Shown here piece after piece: positions 45,475 to 56,052 of a stretch of 64,000 bases of DNA (its first letter is position 1; each line of letters opens with the position of its first letter). The stretch is from Weissella confusa (lineage in GTDB: Bacteria; Bacillota; Bacilli; Lactobacillales; Lactobacillaceae). Below the pieces are notes generated by a model, which was not told the DNA's origin, ran no database searches, and worked only from the letters and a program-made list of their open reading frames with translations. A program made the position numbers and the translations under genes. The DNA is taken from NCBI GenBank assembly GCA_041871065.1, contig CP168942.1, forward strand, positions 1,892,501 through 1,956,500. Reading direction: 5' to 3'.

Positions 45475-46890
45475 TTATGCACGACGCCAGCGTGTTCCTT
45501 GTGGCGTATCTTCTAGGATAATGCCACGAGCAGCCAACTCGTCACGAATTTCATCTGAACGAGCAAAGTTTGACGTCTCACGGGCAGCATCACGTTCCTT
45601 GATCAATGCATCAACATCTGCATCCAACAAAGGTGCTTGCTCCAAACCGTCAACACCAAACACGTTCATCAAGTCCTTGATTTGCTTCAAGACAAAGTTA
45701 ACCGTGTCAGCCTTAACTTCTTCAGCTTGTGAGTACAAGTTTGCCAATTCAATCAACTCATAAACCGCCGTCATAGCGTTTTGTGCGTTGAAGTCATCGT
45801 CCATGGCCTCTACAAAGGCATCAACCTTTTCTTGTGCCTTTGCTTCGATATCTGCATCTGAACCGTCAACTGCTGATCCCAAACGGAATTGCAAGTTGCG
45901 GTAACCAGTGCGGATACGCTCCAAGTTACGGGCAGCCAAGTCCATGTTCTTTTGTGAGTAAGCAATTGGACGACGGTATTGCGTCGTTGCCATGAAGAAA
46001 CGCAAAACCATTGGATCATCGATTTGTTGCAACAATTCGTGAACAGTCGTGAAGTTACCCAAAGACTTTGACATCTTCTCGTTTTCATCACCAACCGTTA
46101 CGAATCCGTTGTGCAACCACTTCTCAACGAACTTCTCACCAGTGTGAGCTTCAGTTTGTGCAATTTCGTTCGTGTGGTGTGGGAAAGCCAAGTCAATTCC
46201 ACCACCGTGGATGTCCAAGTGGTTTCCCAAGTACTTCGTTGACATCACTGAGCACTCGATGTGCCATCCAGGACGTCCCTTACCCCAAGGTGAGTTCCAA
46301 GCAATGGCACCATCGCCGTTCTCACCCTTCCAGACAGCAAAGTCCATTGGGTCTTCCTTACGTGCCAATTCACCGTCATCCAAACGACCAGCAGCGTTAG
46401 ATTCCATCTCAGCCAAATCTTGGTGAGCCAAAATACCGTAACCCTTGAACTTCTTAGCACGGAAGTAAACGTCACCTTCAGACTCGTAAGCGTAACCCTT
46501 CTTGATCAAGTCCTCAACGAACTCGATAATCTCAGGAATGTGCTCAGTTGCACGAGGGCGAACAGTTGCAGGCTTGATGTTCAATGGTGCTGTGTCTTCG
46601 TTGAAGGCATCGATGTACTTGTCGGCCAATTCAGGAACCGTAATTCCTTGTTCAGCAGCAGCAGCAATCATCTTGTCATCAACGTCAGTGAAGTTAGAAA
46701 CATAGTTAACTTCGTATCCGCGGTACTCGAAGTAGCGACGAATAGTGTCGAACGCAATCGCAGAACGTGCGTTACCGATGTGGATGTAGTTGTAGACAGT
46801 AGGTCCGCAAACGTACATGTTGATCGTCTTCTCGTTGATGGGCTTGAAATCTTCCTTTTGCAAGCTCATCGTGTTGAACGTCTTCATCAT
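45475..46890 (-). CDS. cysS: cysteinyl-tRNA synthetase
   Basis: 471 residues. Class I features: [12 protein letters not shown] (HIGH motif variant), KMSKSLGN (KMSKS), zinc ligands in [15 protein letters not shown] and the [11 protein letters not shown] segment. Charges tRNA-Cys. It would normally be followed by mrnC; here the SDR and methionine genes intervene. A TTGACT -35 at 47034-47039 has only a weak -10; no T-box was seen in the roughly 145-bp leader. Confidence 0.97.
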   Translation of the reverse strand: MMKTFNTMSLQKEDFKPINEKTINMYVCGPTVYNYIHIGNARSAIAFDTIRRYFEYRGYEVNYVSNFTDVDDKMIAAAAEQGITVPELADKYIDAFNEDTAPLNIKPATVRPRATEHIPEIIEFVEDLIKKGYAYESEGDVYFRAKKFKGYGILAHQDLAEMESNAAGRLDDGELARKEDPMDFAVWKGENGDGAIAWNSPWGKGRPGWHIECSVMSTKYLGNHLDIHGGGIDLAFPHHTNEIAQTEAHTGEKFVEKWLHNGFVTVGDENEKMSKSLGNFTTVHELLQQIDDPMVLRFFMATTQYRRPIAYSQKNMDLAARNLERIRTGYRNLQFRLGSAVDGSDADIEAKAQEKVDAFVEAMDDDFNAQNAMTAVYELIELANLYSQAEEVKADTVNFVLKQIKDLMNVFGVDGLEQAPLLDADVDALIKERDAARETSNFARSDEIRDELAARGIILEDTPQGTRWRRA

Positions 46891-47035
46891 TGTGATTTAC
46901 CCCTTTTAGTTTGTATAAGCCAATGGTAACATGACGGCAAAAAATCCCTAAACAATATGCTTACAGTTAGGTGAACAGGCAATAATTTAATTATCATATT
47001 CCCCTAATGCATCACACTTATTTTATCATAGTAAG

Positions 47036-47557
47036 TCAAGTTTTTTGCGGTATTTTTTGATACATCATCAGTATCCGAGAAAACGGATGAAATAGCGCTA
47101 TCACGCACACAAACGTCGCCACACAATGAACGAAATCAAACGATAATCCGGCCAGCCAATAACTCCAAATTGCCGGCCAATTAAAGCCACCAAATAAGAA
47201 TGGTGCTTGCAAAATTGTCGTCCAAAAACCGTAAGTTAAGCAAAAGACTAAGCCAACAATCAACGCCATGCTTTTTTCATCAGCAATATGCCGACTGCCG
47301 CTGGTAATCAAGACTAATCCGGCATACAAAATTATTTGCACCACAACGACTGGGTGCATCCCCAACAACAATCCCGTTAAAATCACGGCAAGACTTGTTG
47401 CTGGCAAGGCAATGCGCCAGCCAAAATACCAAGCAACAAGAATGACCAAAGCAGTGAACGGGGTCACGTTTGGCCACGGATGCACGAACAGGCGCGCGAC
47501 AACCATCACGGCCGTCAACACGCCTGTCATCGCCACCCAATGTAGCGTTTTTGTCAT
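47036..47557 (-). CDS. ECF transporter S-component, probably for cobalamin
   Basis: 173 residues with about six membrane helices and an N-terminal region (VLTAVMVVARLFVHPWPNVTPFTALVILVAWYFG) like S-components that pair with EcfT/EcfA. The gene overlaps the DUF4430 gene by 1 bp and lies downstream of a class II (adenosylcobalamin-dependent) ribonucleotide reductase gene, which makes vitamin B12 the likely cargo. This is inference from context. It needs the EcfA1-EcfA2-EcfT module at 27-29.4 kb. Confidence 0.8.
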   Translation of the reverse strand: MTKTLHWVAMTGVLTAVMVVARLFVHPWPNVTPFTALVILVAWYFGWRIALPATSLAVILTGLLLGMHPVVVVQIILYAGLVLITSGSRHIADEKSMALIVGLVFCLTYGFWTTILQAPFLFGGFNWPAIWSYWLAGLSFDFVHCVATFVCVIALFHPFSRILMMYQKIPQKT

Positions 47558-47967
47558 TAGAACTGCTTCAACTCAAAGGTAATACGATCACCGGAATGCA
47601 ACTTCAAATCAGCGGGCGCTTCACTGGTTTGCTTTCCATTTACCGTATAAACCCAGTATTGGTTCTTCACTTGATTTTGGGCACGACCATCAATTTCAGT
47701 GATAAACCCGTCGGCCGTCACTGACATCTTTGGCTCACGCTTCTCGTTTTGGGCCAAATCCAAAAGCGTTTCACCCTTTTTCAACGTCACTTTGAACGTC
47801 TTCTCTTTATCATCATGCTTCACAACCATTGTCACATGACGTTCTGTCTTTGCTTGCGTTGTTTGGGCATCTGTTCGACTTTGCCAATGCTGCATACCGA
47901 ACAATGTCGCACCAATAATCAAAACTAGCGCAATCAACAACATCAAAACTTTATTAATCACTCGCAT
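47557..47967 (-). CDS. DUF4430-domain exported protein
   Basis: 136 residues: a membrane helix near the N-terminus (residues 6-25) without a lipobox, then an exported DUF4430 domain (GETLLDLAQNE, ITEIDGRAQNQVKNQYWVYTVNG, HSGDRITFELKQF). The domain is related to the C-terminal beta domain of transcobalamin/intrinsic factor and is often found beside ECF S-components. A B12-capture role at the cell surface is plausible. Last gene but one of the cluster, 15 bp after the reductase. Confidence 0.82.
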   Translation of the reverse strand: MRVINKVLMLLIALVLIIGATLFGMQHWQSRTDAQTTQAKTERHVTMVVKHDDKEKTFKVTLKKGETLLDLAQNEKREPKMSVTADGFITEIDGRAQNQVKNQYWVYTVNGKQTSEAPADLKLHSGDRITFELKQF

Positions 47968-47982
47968 CTCTCTGCTCCTGCG

Positions 47983-50162
47983 TTACTTAATTGGGCATGC
48001 ACCCGTCTCACAATCACTTGAATCAACCAAGTCCATCAACTTATCTTCACTGTGTAGCGCTTCGTAAACCGCTTGTACATCACCGAATACTGATACTGAA
48101 CGTTCAGCATAATCTTCAGCTGAAATTGGCTCCTTTGGCGCTTGCGCAAAGCCGTGTCCTGAGTAAGGCAACATTGACGTTGACTTAATTTGTGGGGCGT
48201 ATTGGCGCAACATCTTAGCCAACAGTGGCTTCTCATCCTCTTGGAACGTAATCGTGCAGCTAACTGAATTGTCAGCCCAGTACTTTTGCAAGAAGGCTTG
48301 GTTCGCCAATTGCTCGGCAACACTGACTTCACCTGCTGACTTAAAGCCAGGATAATCAGCTGAAGCAGCCTTAACTGGGAACTCCACAACCATCGTGTTT
48401 TCTGAGTATACATCTGGCTCGATATGGTAACGAGCAGCTTGCAACGCCTTCAACAATGGATCCGTATCTTGGAAACGAATGCGTTGAATCAAGTGGTCAG
48501 CGTAGTTAAAGTGCATACCTTCTGAAACACCCGTCAACTTTGAAACCGTACCTGATGGCTTAACCGTTGTGCACTTCACTGATGGGTTGCAGTGCAGCGT
48601 TGCTGAGTATTGTGCATCAGCTTCCTTAACCGCATGGTACAAACGGTCAACTTCATTAATCAACTCTTGGTTGTAGATTGGTGTATCACCATCCCAGCCC
48701 GTCACAACAGGGGCACCGAATGACGTCAAAACCCAATCTTGGATACCTGACAAAGACACCCCGATACGACGGTTCTTGTTAATGATTTGACGTGAAATCT
48801 CCCAATCATATGGGCTAAATGTCACACGCTTTGCAAAGCGGGCTCCCAATGCAACGATACGAGCAGGATCAAATCCTTGTTCCATCGCAACGTTCGGGAA
48901 TACCTCAAACAAATTGCAGGCTTCACCATTAGCCAACGAAATTTCACCACATGGGTTCGTTCCTTCAACATCGGCATCAATTCCTGGTTACTCACCATCC
49001 GCCAAACGGCCGTAGTTACGCAACAAGTCCAAGTTACAACCCCAGGCTCACCATTTTCAGCAATGGCTGCGGCGATGTCATCGTATTGAGCTGTGTCATC
49101 AGCCGTTACGAAAACAGAATTGTTAGATGCCCAACGGTGGTGGTAGAGCTTTTCCTTGTCTTGCTTCATCGCAACGAAGGCTGCATCATCGGCATCCCCA
49201 AGCGCGATTTCTGCAGAACGACGCACACCACCAGAAACAACTGTCTTACCAATCAAGTTGGCGATGTCCGTGCAATCAACCGATGACAAGTGCTCACCCA
49301 ACGTGTCGTTCAACAAGTCGTTCACATCTTGAATCAATTCAATCAATGGTGCTGGACCAGAAGCAACACCACCGAAGCCCTTGATCTTAGCGCCCTTAGC
49401 ACGGATAGCTGAAATATCATAAACCACAGCGCGCTTCATATCTTGACGGAAGTGGCGATCAATCAAATCAGCCGTCATCAAGACCCAACCTTCACGTGTG
49501 TCAGGCACTGTCACAACATCGGCATCCCCAACCATAATTTCAGTTGCGTTATCAGCACCAGCAATACGAGCCTCTTCATACGCATCAGCTTCAGGGTTAA
49601 TCACGATAGTTGCATCAACTGTTTGGGCAACTGCCGGCATTTGCGCGAAGTTCTTTTGTGTCACAGAAACACCAACACCGCCACCCTTCATCAATTGGTC
49701 GAACAAGAAAGCAAATGGCATTGAGGCCATGATTTCTTGCTTATCTGCATATGGTGGCACGATGTGACTCTCACCGTATGCTTGTGGGCGCATTGCCACA
49801 AACCAGCAGTTGTTCAACGCATCCCCGTGCGCCTCTTGATAAGGCGTACCTGAAATCCACAAGTTACGACCAGATGGTGTTGCAGACAATGAATAAATCG
49901 CACGGAACAATTCTTCGGCTTCGATTTGTAGCGCATCAATATCCTCAACTGATGCTGTTCCTTCTTGCAAACGTGGATCCAAGTTGATGTTTCCTTCGAC
50001 TACACGCTTCACTGTCTCATGCCATTCTTCCGTACGGCCCGCCGCATCATTCCAACGTGCATACGTACGCTTGTAGGTTACCCAACCCAACGTTCCCCAG
50101 TGTGGCTTAATGTTCGCAATTGTTTCGGCGACAAACGCGTCTGATAACTTAATAGACCCCAT
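47983..50162 (-). pseudogene. nrdJ: adenosylcobalamin-dependent ribonucleoside-triphosphate reductase (class II), disrupted
   Basis: Nearly the full 730-residue monomeric class II enzyme, which makes deoxyribonucleotides using vitamin B12. Start MGSIKLSDAF at 50162 behind AAAGGGG. Visible: allosteric N-terminal part, NNCWFVAM with one active cysteine, SGGVRRSAEI, NPCGEI with the radical cysteine, and the C-terminal redox pair CETGAC. The frame is broken: one base is missing between 49035 and 49036 (GVV then NLDLLRNYGR in another frame), and an in-frame TAA occurs at 48988-48990 before IDADVEGTNPCGE. Two lesions argue for real decay, although the base deletion alone could be a sequencing error. 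Confidence 0.9.
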
Positions 50163-50226
50163 TCCAATACCCCTTTTTGGTAACATTTCGTTAGTATACG
50201 AACATTACCCATTATTTCTTGTGTCT

Positions 50227-50255
50227 ATTATCGGAAAAATAAATACAAACGTCAA
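50227..50255 (-). promoter_or_regulatory. promoter of the ribonucleotide reductase cluster
   Basis: Minus strand: -35 TTGACG, 17-bp spacer, -10 GATAAT, about 65 bp before the start. Confidence 0.7.
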
Positions 50256-50455
50256 ATGAATATTTATTCCTAACTAATAGTGAATAATGATTAAAAGATA
50301 ACTATAGGACGCCGTTTCATTAATTTAAATACACATTTTTAGACGCAATTTTATTCCTATACATTCGTAACCAACAACCTAACGTTCTGTTACATTAGGG
50401 TTTTATCATTTTGGAGATTGTCAAAATATACACAATACATTTTCGTTACAAAAAA
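50256..50455. other. AT-rich intergenic region
   Basis: About 200 bp, no gene. It lies between the nadE terminator and the nrdJ promoter. I see no clear NrdR box pair or riboswitch core; a half-site-like ATACACAATAC at about 50428 has no partner. Confidence 0.5.
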
Positions 50456-50483
50456 AGACCTGTTCCCAGCCGGAAACAGGTCT
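50456..50483 (-). terminator. intrinsic terminator of pncB-nadE
   Basis: AGACCTGTTCCC and GGAAACAGGTCT stem, T7 on the minus strand. Confidence 0.9.
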
Positions 50484-50499
50484 CAATTCTTATAACGTT

Positions 50500-51324
50500 T
50501 TACTTCCACCACTCATCGAAAACAGTGACTGGTGATTGGCGCTTGTGCTCAGTTGTCGTAAACAACTTCTCGATTTGGATGGCATCCTTCTCGGCAACAT
50601 CCTTACCTTCTAGATAGTCATCAATTGCATCGTAAGTGACACCCAATGCCACTTCGTCAGGCAACGCTGGACGGTCTTCTTCCAAATCAGCCGTTGGCGT
50701 CTTTTGGTACAAGTGTTCAGGTGCACCCAAGTAAGCCAAGATTTGACGGCCTTGGCGCTTGTTCAAACGGTACAATGGCGTGATATCAGCCGCACCGTCA
50801 CCAAACTTCGTGTAGAAACCAGCCAAAGCTTCAGCAGCGTGATCAGTTCCTACGACAACACCGTGCATCGCACCAGCAACACCGTATTGCGCAATCATAC
50901 GCTCACGGGCCTTGATGTTACCCTTGTTAAAGTCTGACACCGTCACACCGGCTGCTTCAAGTTGCTTGACCACACCTTGAACAGAGTCTTCGATGTTTAC
51001 ACGAATCGTTTGGTCAGCTTGTTGCCAAGCAATTGAATCCAAAGCATCTTGCTCATCAGCTTGGGCGTTGTATGGCAAACGCATAGCCACAAACTTGTAG
51101 TCCGCATCCCCAGTCTCAGCACGCAACTCTTCAGCTGCGGTTTGTGACATCTTACCAGCAAGCGTTGAATCTTGACCACCTGAGATTCCCAAAACCAACG
51201 TCTTCATCCCAGTCTTCTTAAGGTAAGCCTTCAACAAGTCCACTGAACGACGGAATTCCGTTTCAGGGTCAATGGTTGCTTGGACACCCAACGTATCAAT
51301 AATCTTCTTTTGCAAATCACGCAT
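50500..51324 (-). CDS. nadE: NH3-dependent NAD synthetase
   Basis: 274 residues from [10 protein letters not shown] at 51324 after AGGAG. The ATP-pyrophosphatase loop SGGQDST and the [13 protein letters not shown] segment are typical. Converts deamido-NAD to NAD with ammonia. Ten bp after pncB: a niacin salvage operon. Confidence 0.97.
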   Translation of the reverse strand: MRDLQKKIIDTLGVQATIDPETEFRRSVDLLKAYLKKTGMKTLVLGISGGQDSTLAGKMSQTAAEELRAETGDADYKFVAMRLPYNAQADEQDALDSIAWQQADQTIRVNIEDSVQGVVKQLEAAGVTVSDFNKGNIKARERMIAQYGVAGAMHGVVVGTDHAAEALAGFYTKFGDGAADITPLYRLNKRQGRQILAYLGAPEHLYQKTPTADLEEDRPALPDEVALGVTYDAIDDYLEGKDVAEKDAIQIEKLFTTTEHKRQSPVTVFDEWWK

Positions 51325-51334
51325 GATGACGCTC

Positions 51335-52819
51335 CTAATTCTCTTCGTATTCTTTTGCGACTTCAGAGACGTATTCACGGAGCTCCTTAATCAAATTCAT
51401 CTTGTGATCCCAAGCGGCTTGTGACAAGTCGACTGGGTATTCTTGTGGGTTCAAATCACGACGGTACTCAGACCATAGTGATTCAATGTGCTCAGCTGTG
51501 TAATCACGAATATCATTCAAAGCTGGCAAATCATAGACCAATTCACCATCCACAAACACATTTTGCAAGATTGGACGGGCCGTATAATCAACAACCGTCT
51601 TATTCAAGTATGGGTAGTTTGGATGGAACATGTACAAACCATCTGGCAACTCACGTGGATCTTCATCCCAAAGGGCAACATAATCACCTTGTGACTTACC
51701 GTCAGAGTTACGTGTAATGCGCCAAACTTGCTTCTTACCAGGGTTTGAAATCTTCTCAGCCGTTCCTGAAATCTTAATGGTATCCACCATCTCACCGTTT
51801 TCATTCTCCACTGAAACAACCTTATAAACACCACCCAATGCTGGTTGGTCATAAGCCGTAATCAACTTCGTACCGATACCCCAAGTATCAATCTTAGCCC
51901 CTTGCAACTTCAAACTCGTAATTGTTTCTTCATCCAAATCATTTGATGCCACAATCTTGGCATCTGGGAAACCGGCTTCATCAAGCATCTTGCGGACACC
52001 CTTTGAAACGTAAGCCAAGTCACCTGAGTCGATGCGGACACCGATAAAGTTAATCTTGTCGCCCATTTCCTTGGCAACACGGATTGCTGATGGCACACCA
52101 GAACGCAATGTATCGTACGTATCAACTAGGAATACGACATCCTTGTGCGTCTCGGCATATGCCTTAAAGGCTTCATAGTCATTACGGTAAACTTGCACCA
52201 AACTGTGGGCGTGTGTACCAGAAATTGGAATACCAAATAGCTTACCGGCGCGCACATTTGACGTTGCGTTAAACCCACCGATATAAGCCGCACGCGTTCC
52301 CCACAGGGCCGCATCCATTTCTTGGGCACGACGAGTTCCGAATTCCATCAGCGTTTGATCACCGACAACTGAACGGATACGTGAGGCCTTCGTGGCAATC
52401 AACGTTTGGTAGTTAACGATGTTCAATAGTGGCGTTTCCACCAATTGTGCATCAAAAACGCTTCCTTCAACTTGCAAGATTGGCTCGTTGTTAAAGACCA
52501 CTTCACCTTCACGCGGTGCACGAACTGTTGCCTTAAAACGCCAATCCTTCAAGTAGTCCATGAAGTCTTCGTCGAACTCACCGGTCTCACGAAGGTACGC
52601 GATGTCACTTTCTGAAAAATGAAGTCCCTTCAAGTATTCAACCAAACGCTCTAGTCCAGCGAAAACCGCGTAACCATTTTTGAAAGGCATCTTGCGGAAG
52701 TACATTTCGTAAACGGCCTTGCGTTCATGAATGCCCTTCTTAAAATACGTTTGCATCATTGATAGTTGGTAAGCATCTGTGTGCAATGCCAAACTGTCAT
52801 CCGGAAATGCCATTGTCAT
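51335..52819 (-). CDS. pncB: nicotinate phosphoribosyltransferase
   Basis: 494 residues from the ATG at 52819 behind [41 protein letters not shown] and [11 protein letters not shown] are conserved active-site elements. Adds phosphoribose to nicotinate, the first step of NAD salvage, followed by nadE. Confidence 0.96.
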   Translation of the reverse strand: MTMAFPDDSLALHTDAYQLSMMQTYFKKGIHERKAVYEMYFRKMPFKNGYAVFAGLERLVEYLKGLHFSESDIAYLRETGEFDEDFMDYLKDWRFKATVRAPREGEVVFNNEPILQVEGSVFDAQLVETPLLNIVNYQTLIATKASRIRSVVGDQTLMEFGTRRAQEMDAALWGTRAAYIGGFNATSNVRAGKLFGIPISGTHAHSLVQVYRNDYEAFKAYAETHKDVVFLVDTYDTLRSGVPSAIRVAKEMGDKINFIGVRIDSGDLAYVSKGVRKMLDEAGFPDAKIVASNDLDEETITSLKLQGAKIDTWGIGTKLITAYDQPALGGVYKVVSVENENGEMVDTIKISGTAEKISNPGKKQVWRITRNSDGKSQGDYVALWDEDPRELPDGLYMFHPNYPYLNKTVVDYTARPILQNVFVDGELVYDLPALNDIRDYTAEHIESLWSEYRRDLNPQEYPVDLSQAAWDHKMNLIKELREYVSEVAKEYEEN

Positions 52820-52982
52820 GACGTTCGTCTCCCTAACTTTCGTAAGTATATATGCCCTATATTTTACCACAATTCAGCTTCCTAAACGCCAGCACACTTT
52901 TTTAGCACTGCTCTAAAGTAAGTTGTATACTGTTATTTGGAATTATTTAATTTTAATATGTAGAAAGCTGGTGAATTTGTTC

Positions 52983-53657
52983 ATGGCAGAACAAAAGTTT
53001 CCTTATAAGGAGTCTCTCCGTGTAGGTATGTTGCTAGCCGGTACAGCCGGTTACATCGACTCATATACCTTCGCCTTTCACGATAACCGCTTTGCAAGTT
53101 TCCAAAGTGGTAACCTATTGCAACTTGGTATTAACGTTGCGTCTGGTAAGTGGCATGCAGCTAGTTTGTTTTTCTGGCCAGTCATCGCCTTCTTCGTTGG
53201 CGCAGTTTTGAACCAAATCATCAAGAAGGCTTCATTCAAGAATGAAGTGCAATGGGAAGAACGTTCAGTCTTCATCGAGTTGCTTGGCGTTCTATTCGTT
53301 GCCTTCCTTGAGCTAGCCCGCGTGAACTCATTGATTGTGCTAAGTGTCTTGGCAATCTTCATGGCCATGCAAGCGGATACCTTCAGTAAGTTGCGTGGTA
53401 TGCCTTACGCCACGGTTTTGAGTACTGGTAACTTGAAGACGTTCGGTGCCACATTGGCAAATGGCTTCTTGAATCACGATAAGTCACAATTCGTGAAGAC
53501 GCGTAACGTTGGTTTGGTTATCGCCTCATTCTTAGGGGCAGCGATCATTGCCCACTTCCTTGGTTTGATGATTGGTGACTACACACTATTCGGTGCGCCA
53601 ATCCTATTGGCCTTCGTTTGGTTCTTCGTTCGCCAAGACCGTTTGGAAACAAAGTAA
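52983..53657 (+). CDS. YoaK/DUF1275 membrane protein
   Basis: 224 residues with about six helices. Family hallmarks are AGYIDSYTF near the N-terminus, FASFQSGNLLQLG, and GMPYATVLSTGNLKT. Function unknown. The ATG at 52983 is preferred though its ribosome site is weak; the frame extends upstream to 52923. TATACT at about 52927 may be a -10 element. Confidence 0.82.
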   Translation: MAEQKFPYKESLRVGMLLAGTAGYIDSYTFAFHDNRFASFQSGNLLQLGINVASGKWHAASLFFWPVIAFFVGAVLNQIIKKASFKNEVQWEERSVFIELLGVLFVAFLELARVNSLIVLSVLAIFMAMQADTFSKLRGMPYATVLSTGNLKTFGATLANGFLNHDKSQFVKTRNVGLVIASFLGAAIIAHFLGLMIGDYTLFGAPILLAFVWFFVRQDRLETK

Positions 53658-53666
53658 CTTTTCCTG

Positions 53667-53695
53667 TTGACACGTTTCTCAGAATCAGTTAATAT
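53667..53695 (+). promoter_or_regulatory. promoter of the metQNP operon
   Basis: -35 TTGACA, 17-bp spacer, -10 TAATAT, directly downstream of the DUF1275 gene. Confidence 0.82.
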
Positions 53696-53701
53696 ACAAA
53701 T

Positions 53702-54030
53702 CAAGCATTTTATAAGTTTTAAACAAGTTGAGCAGGAAAGTAAGTTACCTGAAGCATCAAAGAGAGACAACGTTCGGTGTGAGTTGTTATGTGGATTGTA
53801 TCTGAAAATGGCCTGTGATTGGCGTTGGTGAGCAGCAAGTCTGTAAGCTAACGACGGATTGGTCTACGTTACAAGACACACGAATCGGCAAAGCATCATC
53901 TCGCTCACTGCCCGCTCGTTGTTAAGGTCTGGAGTGGCAACGCTCCAGATGAAGTAGAATGGTAACACGAAGACTCGTTTCTATTTGATCATCAATTTAT
54001 TTGAATGGTCATTTGGAAACGAGTTTTTTC
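53702..54030 (+). ncRNA. T-box riboswitch (Met specifier)
   Basis: AG-bulge element (AGAGAGACAACGTTCGGTG), specifier loop GAAAATGGCC with ATG at 53808-53810 (Met), T-box sequence AGAATGGTAACACG (53956-53969) and terminator ACTCGTTTC (53973-53981) with GAAACGAGT (54016-54024) plus T6. Controls metQ-metN-metP by tRNA-Met charging. Confidence 0.92.
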
Positions 54031-54106
54031 TTTTTCTACTCACCTGTTTAGAACTAACACATTATTGATATGGGACATGAACTTTAATTATTTGGGAGAT
54101 TTATTT

Positions 54107-54937
54107 ATGAACAAGGTATTTAAGACTGGTGTTGCGGTAGCTGCCGCAGCGTTGACTGCATCTGTTGTTTTGCCTGCTACGGCTGTTTCAGCTGATTCAA
54201 AGACTGTGACGGTTGGTATCGTCGGAACGTCTGACAAGGGCGTTTGGGAAGAAGTTGCTAAGACGGCTAAGAAGAAGTACGGTATCACGATTAAGACAAA
54301 GGTCTTCACGGACTACAACCAACCTAACAAGGCTGTTGCTGATGGTTCATTGGACTTGAACTCATTCCAACACTACTACTTCTTGGAAAACTGGAACAAG
54401 TCAAACAAGAACTCAGTTAAGGCAATTGGTAAGACTTTCATCACGCCAATCCGTTTGTACTCAGAAAAGTACAAGTCAGTGAAGAAGTTCAAGAAGGGTG
54501 ATTCAATCGCCGTTCCTAACGACGCAACTAACGAAGCGCGTGCATTGACGTTGTTGCAATCAGCTGGTTTGATTACCTTGAAGAAGGGCGTTGATATGCC
54601 AACGGTCAAGGATATCAAGACGAACAAGTTGGACTTGGACATCAAGGAAGTGGCTGCTGACCAAACACCTTCATCATTGAAGTCAGTTGATGGTGCGGTT
54701 ATCAACACGAACTACGCACAACAAGCTAAGTTGAAGTTGAGCTCAGCAATCTACGTTGAGCCGGTTAACAAGGACTCAAAGAAGTGGATCAACATCATCG
54801 CTGCTTCAAAGAAGAACGCTAACAAGAAGATTTACAAGCAAGTTGTTAAGGCCTACCAAACAAAGGCTACTAAGGACTACTTGAAGAAGACTTGGGGACA
54901 AGCTGAAATTCCAGCTTGGGACATCACATTGAAGTAA
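54107..54937 (+). CDS. metQ: methionine ABC transporter substrate-binding protein
   Basis: 276 residues from MNKVFKTG at 54107 behind GGGAG. NlpA/MetQ features: VTVGIVGTSDKGVWEEV, FTDYNQPNKAVADGSLDLNSFQHYYFL, and NTNYAQQAKLKL. Signal peptide ends VSA, with no lipobox cysteine. Immediately upstream of metN and metP and under a Met T-box, so D/L-methionine binding is likely. Confidence 0.93.
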   Translation: MNKVFKTGVAVAAAALTASVVLPATAVSADSKTVTVGIVGTSDKGVWEEVAKTAKKKYGITIKTKVFTDYNQPNKAVADGSLDLNSFQHYYFLENWNKSNKNSVKAIGKTFITPIRLYSEKYKSVKKFKKGDSIAVPNDATNEARALTLLQSAGLITLKKGVDMPTVKDIKTNKLDLDIKEVAADQTPSSLKSVDGAVINTNYAQQAKLKLSSAIYVEPVNKDSKKWINIIAASKKNANKKIYKQVVKAYQTKATKDYLKKTWGQAEIPAWDITLK

Positions 54938-55002
54938 TCAACTTCACCCCCACCGCTTTCACGAGCGGTGATACATATCGATATTAATAAGGAGAGATTT
55001 TA

Positions 55003-56052
55003 ATGGCTGTTATTCAACTAACTGATGTCAACGTGACATTTAAGCAAAAGAATCGAGAAATTGTGGCGGTTCAAAACGAATCTATCACAATTGAAAAAGG
55101 TGATATCTACGGAATCGTTGGTTATTCTGGGGCCGGTAAGTCAACGCTAGTGCGTACGATTAACTTGTTGCAACGCCCTACTTCAGGTTCTGTTTTGGTG
55201 AACGGTACTGAAATGACAACGTTGAGCCCTGCGCAATTACGTGATGAGCGTAAGAAGATCGGCATGATCTTCCAACACTTCAACTTGATGAGCGAATTGA
55301 CGGTGTTTGGTAACGTTGCACAACCATTGAAGCACTCTAACCTTTCAAAGGCTGAGAAGGCTGCTAAGGTTAATGAATTGCTTGAATTGGTTGGCTTGGC
55401 TGACCGCGCTGAGAACTACCCTTCTCAACTTTCTGGTGGTCAAAAGCAACGTGTTGCCATCGCGCGTGCCTTGGCTAATGACCCTGAAATTTTGATTTCT
55501 GACGAGGCCACATCAGCTTTGGACCCTAAGACAACGAACCAAATTTTGGCATTGTTGAAGCAATTGAACCAAGAACTTGGTTTGACCATTGTGTTGATTA
55601 CGCACGAAATGCAGGCCGTTAAGGAAGCTGCTAACAAGGTTGCTGTGATGGAAAATGGTGCCATCATCGAACGCGGTTCATTGCTTGAAATCTTCACGAA
55701 CCCACAAAAGCAATTGACGAAGGACTTCATTAACACGGCCACTAACCGTGACGAAGCGCTTGAAAAGGTTAATGAGCTTTTGGCTGAGCAACCATTGTCA
55801 GCTGATGAAGAGCTTTTGCAAATCGATTATGTTGGTGCTGATACGGCACAACCATTGCTATCAACGATTTACGCCGACTACGGTGTCACAACAAACTTGT
55901 TGTACTCAAACATGGAGATCTTGACGAAGACGCCGGTTGGCTTGGCCATCGCTATCTTCAAGGGAACTGATTCACAACGTGCGACAGCTAAGGCAAGCTT
56001 TGCTGATCACGGTGTTAAGATTGTCGAACTTGCTAAGGGAGGACAAAACTAA
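55003..56052 (+). CDS. metN: methionine ABC transporter ATPase
   Basis: 349 residues. Walker [11 protein letters not shown]-loop FQHFNLM, signature [14 protein letters not shown], Walker [14 protein letters not shown], and a C-terminal regulatory NIL domain (about residues 270-345) that senses methionine in the family. AGGAGAG precedes the ATG; the stop overlaps the metP start. Confidence 0.96.
   Translation: MAVIQLTDVNVTFKQKNREIVAVQNESITIEKGDIYGIVGYSGAGKSTLVRTINLLQRPTSGSVLVNGTEMTTLSPAQLRDERKKIGMIFQHFNLMSELTVFGNVAQPLKHSNLSKAEKAAKVNELLELVGLADRAENYPSQLSGGQKQRVAIARALANDPEILISDEATSALDPKTTNQILALLKQLNQELGLTIVLITHEMQAVKEAANKVAVMENGAIIERGSLLEIFTNPQKQLTKDFINTATNRDEALEKVNELLAEQPLSADEELLQIDYVGADTAQPLLSTIYADYGVTTNLLYSNMEILTKTPVGLAIAIFKGTDSQRATAKASFADHGVKIVELAKGGQN

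Noticed and set aside
46891..47035. Cys T-box in front of cysS
   Set aside because: No T-box core sequence, AG-bulge or terminator pair in the 145-bp leader.
47983..50186. Two separate genes for the N- and C-terminal parts of a ribonucleotide reductase
   Set aside because: The C-terminal piece has no ribosome site, begins inside the conserved NPCGEISLANGEACNLF block, and the missing residues are encoded in frame between the two lesions.
50256..50455. NrdR boxes or cobalamin riboswitch before nrdJ
   Set aside because: Only a half-site-like ATACACAATAC; no B12-box sequence or paired NrdR boxes.
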